Positions 51,091 through 60,689 of a stretch of DNA of 64,000 bases are shown piece by piece. The position numbers were made by a program, and so were the translations under genes. Origin of the DNA: CAVQJU01 sp963754955 (GTDB lineage Bacteria; Acidobacteriota; Vicinamibacteria; Vicinamibacterales; CAVVIG01); NCBI GenBank assembly GCA_963754955.1, contig CAVWHY010000005.1:62001-126000 (forward strand), read 5' to 3'. The notes beneath the pieces are model-generated. The model searched no databases, had not been told where the DNA came from, and saw nothing but the letters and a program-made list of their open reading frames with translations. Every line of letters begins with the position of its first letter. Within the stretch, counting starts at the first letter, position 1.

Positions 51091-52169
51091 ACGCGCGGCA
51101 GTTGTGCGGCCGGCAGACCGGCGTCGGCCGCTATCTGTCCGGCTTGCTTCACGAATGGGCCACGAGCCGCGAGTCACGAGCCACGAAACACGAGTTCGTG
51201 CTGTATCTGCCCGAAGCGGCGGATTCGACGGCCGGCCTGGACGCCCGGCGGTTCATGACGCGGCTGGTGCCTGGCTCCGGCGGAACGTTCTGGGAACAGG
51301 TCCAGGTGCCGCGTGTGGCGGCCGCCGATCACCTGGACGTGTTCTTCGCGCCGCAGTATTCGGCCCCGCTTGCGTTGAGAACGCCCACGGTCGTCGCGAT
51401 CCACGACGTGTCGTTCGCCGCCCACCCGGAGTGGTATCGCATGCGTGAGGGCATCCGGCTGCGGTGGCTGTCCCGCCAATCGGCCACGAACGCACAGACG
51501 GTGATCACCATCTCGGAGTTTTCGCGCCGGGAAATCGTCGAGCACCTGGGTGTGCCCGATGCTCGCATTCGCGTCATCCCACCCGGCATCCCGGAGCGTC
51601 GAATCCCGCAAGCGGCGTCTCGCGAACGAGAGCCGCGCGTTCTCTACGTCGGGTCGATCTTCAACCGGCGGCATGTCGTGGATCTCGTGCGGGCGTTTGG
51701 CGCGGTGGCGCGGCGGCATCCGGACGCGTCCCTCGATCTCGCCGGCGACAATCGCAGCTTTCCCCGTGAAGACGTCAGCGGCGCGATAGCCGCCGAGGAC
51801 GCCGGCGACCGGATCCGCTGGCACCGCTACGTGTCGGACGCACAACTGGGCGAGCTGTATGCGCGGGCTCGTGCCTTCGCATTCCTGTCGGAATACGAGG
51901 GCCTCGGCCTGACGCCGCTCGAGGCGCTCGCGGCGGGCGTTCCACCGGTCCTGCTGGATACGCCGGTCGCCCGCGAAAGCTGCGGCGCCGCCGCGTTGTA
52001 CGTCGTGCTGGGACAGAAGACGATTACGCGAGCACTCGAACTGCTCCTGTTCGACGAGCCAACGCGCGCGCGGCTGCTGTCGGCTGCGCCCGACGTGCTG
52101 GCCCGATACAGCTGGCCTGTCGCTGCGCGCGAGACGCTTGCCGCGATCGAACAGTCGGCGGGGATGTGA
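51075..52169 (+). CDS. Family 4 glycosyltransferase
   Basis: An intact 364-residue GT-B protein from the ATG at 51075 (MRIGIDARQLCGRQTGVGRY). Marks: VVAIHDVSFAAHPEWYRMRE, VITISEFSRREIVEHLGVPD with RIRVIPPGI, VLYVGSIFNRRHVVDLVRAF, RAFAFLSEYEGLGLTPLEAL and AGVPPVLLDTPVARESCGAA. Residues 28-40 (WATSRESRATKHE) are encoded by a heptamer array (51160-51196). It overlaps its neighbours by 16 and 4 bases. Confidence 0.88.
   Translation: MRIGIDARQLCGRQTGVGRYLSGLLHEWATSRESRATKHEFVLYLPEAADSTAGLDARRFMTRLVPGSGGTFWEQVQVPRVAAADHLDVFFAPQYSAPLALRTPTVVAIHDVSFAAHPEWYRMREGIRLRWLSRQSATNAQTVITISEFSRREIVEHLGVPDARIRVIPPGIPERRIPQAASREREPRVLYVGSIFNRRHVVDLVRAFGAVARRHPDASLDLAGDNRSFPREDVSGAIAAEDAGDRIRWHRYVSDAQLGELYARARAFAFLSEYEGLGLTPLEALAAGVPPVLLDTPVARESCGAAALYVVLGQKTITRALELLLFDEPTRARLLSAAPDVLARYSWPVAARETLAAIEQSAGM
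51160..51196. repeat. Heptamer array GCCACGA inside a glycosyltransferase gene
   Basis: Five units (GCCACGA, GCCGCGA, GTCACGA, GCCACGA, AACACGA) translated as TSRESRATKHE near the N-terminus. Confidence 0.75.
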
Positions 52170-52952
52170 TCTCGGCCGTGGATCTATCCGATCGTCATCG
52201 TCTCGTTCAACGCCCGCGCCGATCTCGAATGCTGCCTGCAGGCGCTGCACGACACGCCGCCCGCGCGCAGCCACGAAGTGATCGTCGTCGACAACGCTTC
52301 GTCGGACGGCAGCGCCGATGCGGCGCGGCGGCGACCCGGCGTCAGGGTCATCGACGCGGGCAGCAACCTGGGATTTGCGCGCGGGACGAACATCGGCATC
52401 CGGGCCAGCACCGGCGTGAACCTGCTGCTCCTCAACAGCGACACGATCGTGCCGGCCGGGGCCATCGATCGCCTGCTCGACGTCTTCGATCTTCACCCTG
52501 ACGTCGCAGTCGTGGGGCCCCGCCTCGTGGACGCCGGCGGGCGCGCGGAATTGTCGTTCGGCCGCATGGTGGGTCCGCTCAACGAGCTCCGGCAGAAGCA
52601 CGCGACCGGCATCGATGCAGCGACGAGGAAGCAACAGTTCCCGGATTGGGTGAGCGGGGCGTGCCTTCTGGTGCGGCGCCGCGACGCCGAGGCCGCGGGG
52701 CTGCTCGACGAGCGCTACTTCATGTACCTCGAAGACGTGGACTTCTGCGCCGCGATTCGCGCGCGCGGCCGGCGCGTGATGTTCGTGCCCGGCGTCGAAG
52801 TGGTCCACCTGCGCGGCCAGTCGGTCAAAGCTGCGGCGGGCGCCACATCGCGCGCGTATCGCCGCAGCCAGCTGGCCTTTTACGCGAAACACCACCCCGC
52901 CTGGGTGCCGCTGCTCCGCCTGTATCTGCTCCTCCGGGGAGCCGATACATAG
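52166..52952 (+). CDS. Family 2 glycosyltransferase (rhamnosyltransferase-like)
   Basis: About 261 residues. IVIVSFNARADLECCLQALH, EVIVVDNASSDGSADAARRR, NLGFARGTNIGIRASTGVNL with LLLNSDTIVPAGAID (DxD-like NSD), PDWVSGACLLVRRRDAEAAG, and YFMYLEDVDFCAAIRARGRR (catalytic ED) match the WbbL/RfbN type, which adds rhamnose or related sugars. One insertion near 52198 shifts the first 11 codons. It overlaps the preceding gene by ATG-type coupling. Confidence 0.87.
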
Positions 52953-52964
52953 GGGGCAACTTCC

Positions 52965-54348
52965 ATGAGCGCCTCGAACGGAGCCACCTGGACATGCCCC
53001 GCCTGCAGCCGACGTGTGCCGGGCCATGTCAGCCAGTGCAGATGTGGCCGCGTACGCCGCGATGCCGACACGGCCACGGCCGATACACCGACGCAGAGCC
53101 ACGGCGTTTTCATGGCGAAAATGGCCGCCGCGGTGCTGGTGGCTGCGGCCGCGACGGCCGGTGCGGTCTTCTACGCCCGATCGGCGCCGGAGCCGGCACC
53201 CGCCGCGATTGCGGTTCGAAAGCCGAGCGCGGAGCGGCCCCCGGCGATCGTCGCGCGCGCCGTCGCCGAGGCGAACAGTTTGGAGCCGGACCCGGCTTCG
53301 CTGGCAGCCGCTCCCATACCGCCTGTTCCCGCCGCCGCCCCGGCGCCGGCCGCGCCCGCCTCCGACACCGCCGTGCCGCTCGAAGATCTCGTCGCCCGGA
53401 TCAGTCCGACAGTGGTCGTCATCGAAACGTCCACCGGCAGCGGCAGCGGTGTCTTCGTCCGGCCGGACACGATCGTCACCAACGCGCACGTCGCGGGCTC
53501 GGACCTCACGTTTCGCGTCCGGCGAGCCTCCGGGCGATACCCTGAGGGCGCGCGTGGATACTATCGCCCGCGATCTCGATCTCGCGCTGCTGAAGCTCTC
53601 GGCGCCGCTCGCCGAACAGCCCGTTGCTTCACTCGGATCGGCCGCGAGCGTCCGGTCGGGCCAGGAGGTGGTCGCCATCGGATCCGCCCTCGGCGTTCTG
53701 CAGAATACGGTCACGCGGGGGATCGTGAGCGGCGTCCGGCAGGCCGGCAGCGTGACGCTCATCCAGACGGACGCGGCCATCAACCCGGGCAACAGCGGCG
53801 GACCGCTCGTGGACCGCGCGGGCAACGTCATCGGGATCAACACGATGGGCATCGCGCAAGCGCAGGGGATCTCGTTTGCCGTCTCGGTCGATCACGTGCG
53901 GGAACTACTGAGCGGGCAGCACACGGCATTGACCAGCGCGACGCCGGCGTCGAGCCTCAACCAGACGCTCAATGCCCGGCCGGCGTCTGACCCGGATACG
54001 GCGAGGGAGCGCTCGACGTCCGCCTATGATCAGATCATCGCCCGGCTGGCCCGGCGGGCGGATGCGATGGATGACTACTGGCGGCGTTTCAGGTCGTCCT
54101 GCTACCGAGGGCCGGTCGGGGGCGGCTACGACCGCGAGTGGTTCGCGCTGTTCGATCCGCGGGCCATGCACGGCGCCCTGCTCGAGGGCTGCTCGAACGC
54201 GTTCGCCGATGCGCAGCAGCAGGCCAACGAGATTCGCGCAGGCGTGGTTGCGGCGGACGAAGCGGCCCGGCGGGCCGACGTCTACCCCGGCGTCCGCCGC
54301 GACGTCCTGAAGAAGTACCGCCTCGACTACGCCGGCTGGCACCCCTGA
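52965..54348 (+). CDS. Membrane-anchored HtrA-like protease with N-terminal zinc ribbon
   Basis: About 460 residues. The start MSASNGATWTCPACSRRVPG and SQCRCGR form a short zinc ribbon facing the cytoplasm; AAVLVAAAATAGAVFYA is the membrane anchor; a Pro/Ala linker follows. The protease has His in IVTNAHVAGSD, Asp in RDLDLALLKL and Ser in NPGNSGGPLVD. There is no PDZ domain; a helical C-terminal domain (SAYDQIIARLARRADAMDDY; CSNAFADAQQQANEIRAGVV) replaces it. An insertion near 53544 breaks the frame. It lies inside the polysaccharide locus. Confidence 0.83.
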
Positions 54349-54352
54349 ACAT

Positions 54353-54389
54353 CTGGTCATTTGGTCATCTGGTCATTTGGTCATTGCCT
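54353..54389. repeat. 8-bp tandem array ATCTGGTC/ATTTGGTC
   Basis: Four alternating units ATCTGGTC, ATTTGGTC, ATCTGGTC, ATTTGGTC plus a partial unit fill the spacer between the protease and the next glycosyltransferase; a degenerate inverse copy (GATGACCAGAT) follows at about 54392-54404. Confidence 0.88.
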
Positions 54390-54417
54390 GATGAGATGAC
54401 CAGATATCATTAGAGCC

Positions 54418-55533
54418 GTGCGCATCGGCATCGACGCCCGAAAACTCCACGACTTCGGGATCGGCACTTACATCCGCAACCTCCTTCGGCAGCTCGCGCG
54501 GATCGATCACGAGACCGAGTACGTGGTCTTCGGGCGGCCCGACGATCGGGAGGCGCTGGCGTCGCTCGGCACGAACTTCCGGACCGTCGCCGAAACCGCC
54601 GGCAAGTATTCGCTGGCCGAACAGATCAAGATTCCGATGGCGATCCGGCGCGAGGGCGTGACGCTCTTTCACGAGCCGCACTACACGCTGCCGCCGCTCG
54701 TGCGCTGCAAGTCGGTCGTCACGATTCACGACTGCATTCACCTGATGTTTCCGCAGTACCTGCCGAACCGGCTGTCGCTCGCCTACGCGCGCACGTCGAT
54801 CACCCTGGCCGCGCGCAGCGCGACGCGGGTCCTCACCGTGTCGGAGAGCTCCAAGCGCGACATCCTGCGGTTCGTCGACGTGCCCCCGTCGAAGATCGAC
54901 GTGATCTACAACTCGTACGACGAGCGATTCGGCGTCGAGCCACGGGAAGAAGACGTCGTACGCGTCCGCGAACGCTACCAGCTCCACGATCCGTTCGTGC
55001 TGTACGCCGGCAACGTGAAGCCGCACAAGAACCTCGAGCGATTGATCGAAGCCTTTCACCTCGTGCGCGACCGCGGTCTCGACCGGCTCAAGCTCGTGCT
55101 CATCGGCGATGACATCTCGAGATACGCGGCGCTCCGCCGCGCGGTCCACCGGCATCAACTCCACCAGTACGTGCGATTTCTCGGATATCTGCCCGACGAA
55201 ACGCTGGCCGTGCTGTACCGGCTGGCCGGGGTGTTCGTGTTCCCGTCGCTGTACGAAGGGTTCGGCTTGCCGCCGCTCGAAGCCATGGCGAGCGGGACGC
55301 CGGTCGTGACGTCGAACGTCTCGTCGCTGCCCGAGGTCGCCGGCGACGCCGCGGTCCTCGTCGATCCCTACGACTCGCGCGCCATCGCCGACGGCATCTA
55401 TCGCGTGCTGACGGATCAGCGGCTGCGCGCGGACCTCAAACGCCTCGGCCTCGCCCGTGCCAGCCAGTTCTCGTGGGAATCCTCGGTGCGGCGCGTGCAT
55501 GAAATCTACGAACAGGTCGGGCGGGTCGCATGA
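54418..55533 (+). CDS. Family 4 glycosyltransferase
   Basis: An intact 371-residue protein from a GTG. MRIGIDARKLHDFGIGTYIR, FHEPHYTLPPLVRCKSVVTI, HDCIHLMFPQYLP, TVSESSKRDILRFVDVPPSK with DVIYNSYD, FVLYAGNVKPHKNLERLIEA, RFLGYLPDETLAVLYRLAGV and FPSLYEGFGLPPLEAMASGT give a textbook mannosyltransferase-like GT-B. It is coupled to the next gene by a 4-base overlap. Confidence 0.92.
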   Translation: MRIGIDARKLHDFGIGTYIRNLLRQLARIDHETEYVVFGRPDDREALASLGTNFRTVAETAGKYSLAEQIKIPMAIRREGVTLFHEPHYTLPPLVRCKSVVTIHDCIHLMFPQYLPNRLSLAYARTSITLAARSATRVLTVSESSKRDILRFVDVPPSKIDVIYNSYDERFGVEPREEDVVRVRERYQLHDPFVLYAGNVKPHKNLERLIEAFHLVRDRGLDRLKLVLIGDDISRYAALRRAVHRHQLHQYVRFLGYLPDETLAVLYRLAGVFVFPSLYEGFGLPPLEAMASGTPVVTSNVSSLPEVAGDAAVLVDPYDSRAIADGIYRVLTDQRLRADLKRLGLARASQFSWESSVRRVHEIYEQVGRVA

Positions 55534-56646
55534 CGAGGCGGATTGCCTTCGTTCACGACTGGCTGACCGGCATGCGCGGCGGCGAGAAGGTCCTCGACGC
55601 GCTCTGCGAGCGGTTTCCGCAGGCGGAAGTCTTCACGCTGGTTCACGTGCCCGGATCGGTGTCGCCCACCATCGAACGGGCGCGCCCGCACACTTCGTTC
55701 GTGCAGCGCCTGCCCTTCGTGAAGCAGCTCTACCGGATGTATCTGCCGCTCTTTCCGTCGGCCGTCGAGCAATTCGACTTCGACGGGTTCGACCTGATCG
55801 TCAGCACCAGCCACTGCTGCGTAAAGTCGGTCATCCGGCCGGCGCGGGCCCGCCATCTCTGCTATTGCCTGACGCCGATGCGTTACGCCTGGGATCAGTT
55901 CGACGCGTATTTCGGCCCCGATCGCATCGGAACGGCCGCGAGCTTCGTCATGCGCCGGGCCATGGCGCGGCTGGCGCGCTGGGACCGCGACACGGCGGGC
56001 CGGGCCGACCGCTATGTCGCTATTTCTCACTATGTTGCGGGCAGGATCCGCCGATACTATAATCGCGAGGCGACTGTGGTATATCCGCCCGTCGATACCG
56101 CCTATTTCTCCCCCGCGACGATGACGCCCGCAAACAACGCCGCTGCCGCCGCCAACCGGTATGCGCTCGTCGTGTCGGCCCTCGTCCCGTACAAGCGCGT
56201 GGCGGTCGCCATCGAGGCGTGCCGGCTGGCGCGCGTTCCGCTCAGGATCGTCGGCGATGGTCCGGAGCGGACACGGCTCGAACGAGCCGCAACCGGAGAC
56301 GTGCTGTTTCTCGGGCGGCGGTCGGACTCCGAGGTGCGTGACCTCTATCGCGGCGCGAGCGTGACGCTGCTGCCCGGCGAGGAAGACTTCGGCATCGTGC
56401 CGGTCGAAGCCCAGGCTTGTGGTTCCCCCGTCGTTGCGCTCGCACGCGGCGGCGCGCTCGAAACCGTCGTCGCAGACGAAACGGGCGTCCTCGTGGACGA
56501 TCCCTCGGCCCCGGCGTTTGCCGACGGCATCAGCCGCGCGATGGCCCGGCGATTCGATCCCGCGCTCATCCGCCGGCATGCCGAACGTTTCAGCCGCGAG
56601 CGGTTCAGTCGACGAGATGGCCGCGCTGATCACGGCGGACGCGTAG
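55530..56646 (+). CDS. Family 4 glycosyltransferase
   Basis: About 371 residues. MTRRIAFVHDWLTGMRGGEK, RPHTSFVQRLPFVKQLYRMY, LIVSTSHCCVKSVIRPARAR with LCYCLTPMRYAWDQFDAYFG, VAISHYVAGRIRRYYNREAT, then the donor domain YALVVSALVPYKRVAVAIEA, RIVGDGPERTRLE, LPGEEDFGIVPVEAQACGSP. The CLTPMRYAWD segment is typical of EPS mannosyltransferases of the WbaZ type. One insertion near 56610 disturbs only the last ten codons (DEMAALITADA). Confidence 0.9.
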
Positions 56647-56648
56647 GC

Positions 56649-58083
56649 ATGGTCAAGCGGCACAACCGCCTCCTCGTCACGTTCTACGTCGTCTCCGACG
56701 CGCTGCTCGGCCTTTCGGCGTTCGTGCTGGCCTACACGATCCGGTTTCACACGAACCTCATCCCGATCACGAAGGGCGTTCCCCCGCTGCGGCAGTACAT
56801 CAACCTGCTGCCGTTCATCGCCGTGCTCGTCCCGCTCGGGTTCCACCTGCAGAGCCTTTACCGGCTGCGCCGCGGGCGGTCGCGCGTGGACGACTTCTTT
56901 GCCGTCTTCGTCGGCACGATCCTCGCGGTCGTGTTCGGCATCATCGCGACGTTGTACGTGCAGACCTACATCTCCCCCAACGTCCGCGGCGCCTACGAGG
57001 TGTCGCAGGCCGTCTGGGGCCTGTTCCTGATCCTGAACGTCGCTGTTCACGTTCGCGCTGCGCGAGCTGGTGCGCGAGGCGTTCGAGCGCCGGTGGCGCG
57101 CCGGCCTGGGCCTGAAGCGGATCCTGATCGCCGGATCCGGCGAACTGGGCCGTCTCGTGGCGGACAAGATCATCGAGCACCGCGAGCTCGGCTACCAGAT
57201 CGTCGGCTTCGTGGACAACCGCGCCGCGGGCGATCACCTCGGCTACCGCGGCCTGCCGCTGCTCGGCACGATCGACGAAGCGGCGCAGATCGCGCTGCGC
57301 GAGACCGATCGATCATCTGTATGTCGCGCTTCCGCCGGATCAGCATCTGCAGATGATCGAGCTCATCGAGGCCACCAGCCGCGAGTGCATCGACGTCAAG
57401 GTCGTCCCCGATCTGCTGCAGGTCATCGCGCTGCGGGCCCGGATCGAAGATCTCGACGGCGTGCCCGTCATCAACGTCAACGACGTCCCGCTGCAAGGCT
57501 TCAACAGCGTCGTCAAACGCGGGATCGACGTCGCGATTTCGGCGTCTGGCCCTCATGCTGCTGACGCTGCCGCTCGGGCTCGTCGCGGCGCTCGTCCGGC
57601 TCACGTCGACAGGGCCCGGTCTTCTACCGCCAGGAACGGATGGGCCTCGACGGCAAGTCCTTCACGATCGTGAAGTTCCGCTCCATGACGGACGACGCCG
57701 AGCGCGACACGGGCCCGGTGTGGACGCAGCAGGACGATCCGCGGGTCACCGCGTTCGGGCGTTTCCTTCGCCGGTCGAACATCGACGAACTGCCGCAGTT
57801 GTGGAACGTCCTGCGCGGCGACATGTCGATCGTCGGCCCGCGCCCCGAGCGGCCGCACTTCGTGGAGCAGTTCAAGCACCGCATCCCGCAATACATGCTC
57901 CGGCACAAGGTGAAGGCCGGGTTGACCGGCTGGGCGCAGGTGAACGGCTGGCGCGGCAACACGGCGCTCGAGAAGCGCATCGAGTACGACCTCTACTACA
58001 TCGAAAACTGGTCCGTCAGCCTCGATCTCAAGATCATGTGGCTGACCCTCACAAAGAGCTTCTTCCACAAGCATGCCTACTAA
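56649..58083 (+). CDS. Undecaprenyl-phosphate sugar phosphotransferase (WbaP/WcaJ type)
   Basis: About 477 residues. Four N-terminal membrane helices (YVVSDALLGLSAFVLAYTI; LLPFIAVLVPLGF), a Rossmann-like domain (RILIAGSGELGRLVADKIIE), and the catalytic phosphoglycosyltransferase domain: FKRGIDVAISA-type helix, YRQERMGLDGKSFTIVKFRS, FLRRSNIDELPQLWNVLRGD, MSIVGPRPERPHFVEQF, KAGLTGWAQVNGWRGNT. It starts the lipid-linked repeat unit by adding the first sugar phosphate. Insertions near 57044, 57310, 57555 and 57613 disrupt it. Confidence 0.93.
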
Positions 58084-59015
58084 GCCTCGCGTGGTCATCA
58101 CCGGGGCGGCCGGTTTCATCGGGTCGCACCTCGCCGAAACCCTGCTCGACCGCGACTACACGGTCATCGGCATCGACAACCTCCTGACCGGCGACACGGC
58201 GAACATCTCGCACCTGGCGAACCGCGACTTCACGTTCATCAAGCACGACGTCACCAATTACATCTACGTCGACGGACCGGTCGACTACGTCCTGCACTGG
58301 GCGAGCCCGGCGAGCCCGATCGACTACCTGGAACTGCCGATCCCGACGCTGAAGGTCGGCGCGCTCGGCACCCACAAGGCGCTCGGGCCTGGCCAAGGCC
58401 AAGGGCGCGCGGTTCGTGCTCGCGTCGACGTCCGAGGTGTACGGCGATCCGCTCGAGCACCCGCAGAAGGAGACGTACTGGGGCAACGTCAACCCCATCG
58501 GCCCGCGCGGCGTGTACGACGAAGCCAAGCGGTTCGCCGAGGCCATGACGGTCGCCTACCACCGCTACCACGGCGTGAACACGAAGATCGTCCGCATCTT
58601 CAACACGTACGGCCCGAGGATGCGCGTCAACGACGGCCGCGCCGCGCCGGCGTTCATCTCGCAGGCGCTGCGCAACGAGGACGTCACGGTCTTCGGCGAC
58701 GGCACGCAGACGCGCAGCTTCACCTACATCACGGATCTGGTCGAAGGCATCATCGCGCTCATGCTCTCCGACCAGCACGGTCCCATCAACATCGGCAACC
58801 CGCGCGAGATGACGATCGAGGAGATCGCGCGCACGATCATCACGATGACGGGCTCGAAGAGCCGCATCATCTACAAGCCGCTGCCCACCGACGACCCCAA
58901 GCAGCGGCGTCCCGACATCACCCTCGCCCGCACGCTGCTGAAATGGGAGCCGAAGGTGGCGCTCGAACAGGGCCTGGTCGAAACCATCGCGTATTTCCGC
59001 ACCAAGGTGACGTAG
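58073..59015 (+). CDS. UDP-glucuronate decarboxylase (UDP-xylose synthase)
   Basis: A 313-residue extended SDR. VVITGAAGFIGSHLAETLLD, HDVTNYIYVDGPVDYVLHWA with SPASPIDYLELPI, which is specific for UXS, LASTSEVYGDPLEHPQKETY, PIGPRGVYDEAKRFAEAMTV (Tyr-x-x-x-Lys), KIVRIFNTYGPRMRVNDGRA and QTRSFTYITDLVEGI. It converts UDP-glucuronate from Ugd to UDP-xylose. One insertion near 58387 (after HKALG) breaks it. It overlaps the phosphotransferase gene by 11 bases. Confidence 0.93.
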
Positions 59016-59067
59016 CGTCCACTCCGCGTGCGAACCGCCGCTGCTGACGCTCCGTCTACTCTGTGGA

Positions 59068-59511
59068 ATGGATCTCTTCCAGATAGACGACGACGGGCGG
59101 CTGTTCATATCGGCTGCCATCCATCGGTGGAACGTCGCGGCCTCGCGCGGCGTGGATGTCGTCATCGACCTCGAAGGCGGGCTGGATCTCTGCATCCCCA
59201 CGCAGGCGAACCATTGCCTCTACGTTTACTTCCCGTTCGACGACGACGACCGCGTGCTGCCGAGCCTGACGAAACTGCGGGCGATCGCGCAACTCGCGGC
59301 GTCGCTCGTGCGCGACGGCCACACCGTGCTGACTCACTGCAGCGGGGGCTTCAACCGGTCGGGCCTGGTGGCGGGCTTGATCCTGACGGAACTCGGGATG
59401 TCGGGCGCCGAGGCCCTCGCACGGATTCGTGCGAAGCGCCCCGGCGCGCTCTATAACGAGAGGTTTGCGGACTACCTGGCGTCGATCGGCGGGACCGCGA
59501 CGTCCGGCTGA
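59068..59511 (+). CDS. Dual-specificity-type protein phosphatase
   Basis: A 147-residue protein. The PTP loop is TVLTHCSGGFNRSGLVAG (HCxxxxxRS), with the general-acid region FPFDDDDRVLPSLTKLRA upstream and MSGAEALARIRAKRPGALYN downstream. It could remove phosphate from tyrosine, serine or small phosphorylated molecules. The last codons (TATSG-stop) are formed by a hairpin repeat. It follows the polysaccharide genes and may regulate them, which is inference. Confidence 0.85.
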   Translation: MDLFQIDDDGRLFISAAIHRWNVAASRGVDVVIDLEGGLDLCIPTQANHCLYVYFPFDDDDRVLPSLTKLRAIAQLAASLVRDGHTVLTHCSGGFNRSGLVAGLILTELGMSGAEALARIRAKRPGALYNERFADYLASIGGTATSG

Positions 59512-59524
59512 AGCCGGACGCTAC
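59499..59524. repeat. Hairpin repeat supplying both stop codons of convergent genes
   Basis: GTCCGGCT-GA-AGCCGGAC (59502-59519) plus GCTAC. The TGA in the loop ends the phosphatase (plus strand), and the CTA of the tail, read on the minus strand as TAG, ends the PfkB kinase. The hairpin may serve as a bidirectional transcription barrier; no U-tract is present. Confidence 0.88.
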
Positions 59525-60465
59525 TCGACGGCCGCCGCCAGCGCGCCGAAGTGCTGGCGGTAGCGTTCCTCGAACTCGTCCCACGTGTAGGAGTGATAGG
59601 TTCCACCGAGGTGTTCGAGGCAGTAGGTTGCCGCGACGCTGCCGATGCGCGCCGCAGCGCCGGCCGGCAGGCCCATCGCGAACCCTTTCAGCAGCCCGCC
59701 GCGGAATGCGTCACCGACGCCGGTCGGGTCCGCCACCTTGCGCGGGGCGACGGCGGCGACGTCGACCTGGCCCGACCTGGTGATCACCGAGCACCCCTTC
59801 TCGCCCTTGGTGACGATCAGCATGTCCGCCTGCTCGAGCACTTCCTTCTCGCCCATCTCGGTCTTCTGCCGGATCAGCTCGAACTCGTAGTCGTTGCAGA
59901 TGAGGATGTGAGCGCCCTTGATGCCGTCCTTCAGTTCGTCGCCCGACATGCGCGAGCACTGCTGGCCGGGATCGAAGATGAACGGGATCTTGAGCGTCCG
60001 GCATTCCTCCGCGTACGACACCATGGCGCCGGGATCGTTCGGCGAGATGATGGCGAGCTTCGCGTCCTTGACGCCGCGGAACGACAACTGGCCCGCGTCG
60101 GCCATCGCGCCCGTGTAGAACGACGCGATCTGGTTGTTCTCGGTGTCGGTGCTGCAGAAAAATGACGCGGTAAACTTGCCGCCGATCTGCTTGCAGAGGG
60201 ACGTGTCGACGCCCGCCGCCTCGAGCCACTGCCGGTAGTCGCCGAAGTCCTCGCCGGCCGTCGCCATCAGGTAGGGCTTCTCGCCGAGAAGCGCGAGTGT
60301 GTAGGCGATGTTCGGCGCGCAGCCGCCGCGGCGCTTGTCCATCGAATCGACGAGGAAGCTCACGCTCAGGCGGTGCAGGTGCTCCGGCAGGATCTGCTCG
60401 GTGAACTTGCCCGGGAACGACATCAGGTAGTCGTACGCAATCGAACCGGTCACGATAATCTTCAT
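59521..60465 (-). CDS. PfkB-family sugar/nucleoside kinase (adenosine-kinase-like)
   Basis: An intact 314-residue ribokinase-fold protein. MKIIVTGSIAYDYLMSFPGK, GGCAPNIAYTLALLGEKPYL, TASFFCSTDTENNQIASFYT, LICNDYEFELIRQKTEMGEK, LIVTKGEKGCSVITRSGQVD and the catalytic DPTGVGDAFRGGLLKGFAMG. The phenylalanine-rich substrate lid and GGCAPN match bacterial adenosine-kinase-like members. With the adjacent MTA phosphorylase, which releases adenine, a purine-salvage role is plausible. Confidence 0.87.
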   Translation of the reverse strand: MKIIVTGSIAYDYLMSFPGKFTEQILPEHLHRLSVSFLVDSMDKRRGGCAPNIAYTLALLGEKPYLMATAGEDFGDYRQWLEAAGVDTSLCKQIGGKFTASFFCSTDTENNQIASFYTGAMADAGQLSFRGVKDAKLAIISPNDPGAMVSYAEECRTLKIPFIFDPGQQCSRMSGDELKDGIKGAHILICNDYEFELIRQKTEMGEKEVLEQADMLIVTKGEKGCSVITRSGQVDVAAVAPRKVADPTGVGDAFRGGLLKGFAMGLPAGAAARIGSVAATYCLEHLGGTYHSYTWDEFEERYRQHFGALAAAVE

Positions 60466-60486
60466 GAGATGAAAGTCTCCAAGGTG

Positions 60487-60560
60487 CTCAGGCGGTCACG
60501 GTTTCCAAAGGACTGGCGGTCACGGTTTCTAAAGGACCGGCGGCCCCGGTCTCCAAAGGG
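60487..60560. repeat. 24-bp tandem repeat, three copies
   Basis: Three imperfect units beginning TCACGGTTTCCAAAGGACTG, TCACGGTTTCTAAAGGACCG and CCCCGGTCTCCAAAGGGCTG lie in the 224-base space between the PfkB kinase and mtnP. The rest of that space (60561-60689) shows no gene and a pyrimidine-rich stretch with GATCGCATC/GATCGCGTT half-repeats. Confidence 0.8.
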
Positions 60561-60689
60561 CTGCGCGCCATAGACGCAAAGGCCCACGCTCGATCGCGCC
60601 ATTCAGCCCTTGCGCCATCGCACATCGTCCTTTGTCCGATCGCATCTGCCCTGTGTGTGATCGCGTTCGTCCTTTACCTGGTTTGTTTC

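Noticed and set aside
51174..53852. An 892-codon minus-strand open frame opposite three genes
   Set aside because: It is antisense to well-supported glycosyltransferase and protease genes and shows no motif; long antisense frames are common at this GC content.
59499..59524. Intrinsic terminator at the phosphatase/PfkB junction
   Set aside because: The hairpin is strong but no T-tract follows on either strand, so a classical Rho-independent terminator is not supported.
60561..60689. A small gene or structured RNA between the PfkB kinase and mtnP
   Set aside because: I found only loose half-repeats (GATCGCATC/GATCGCGTT) and no start, ribosome site or stable stem.
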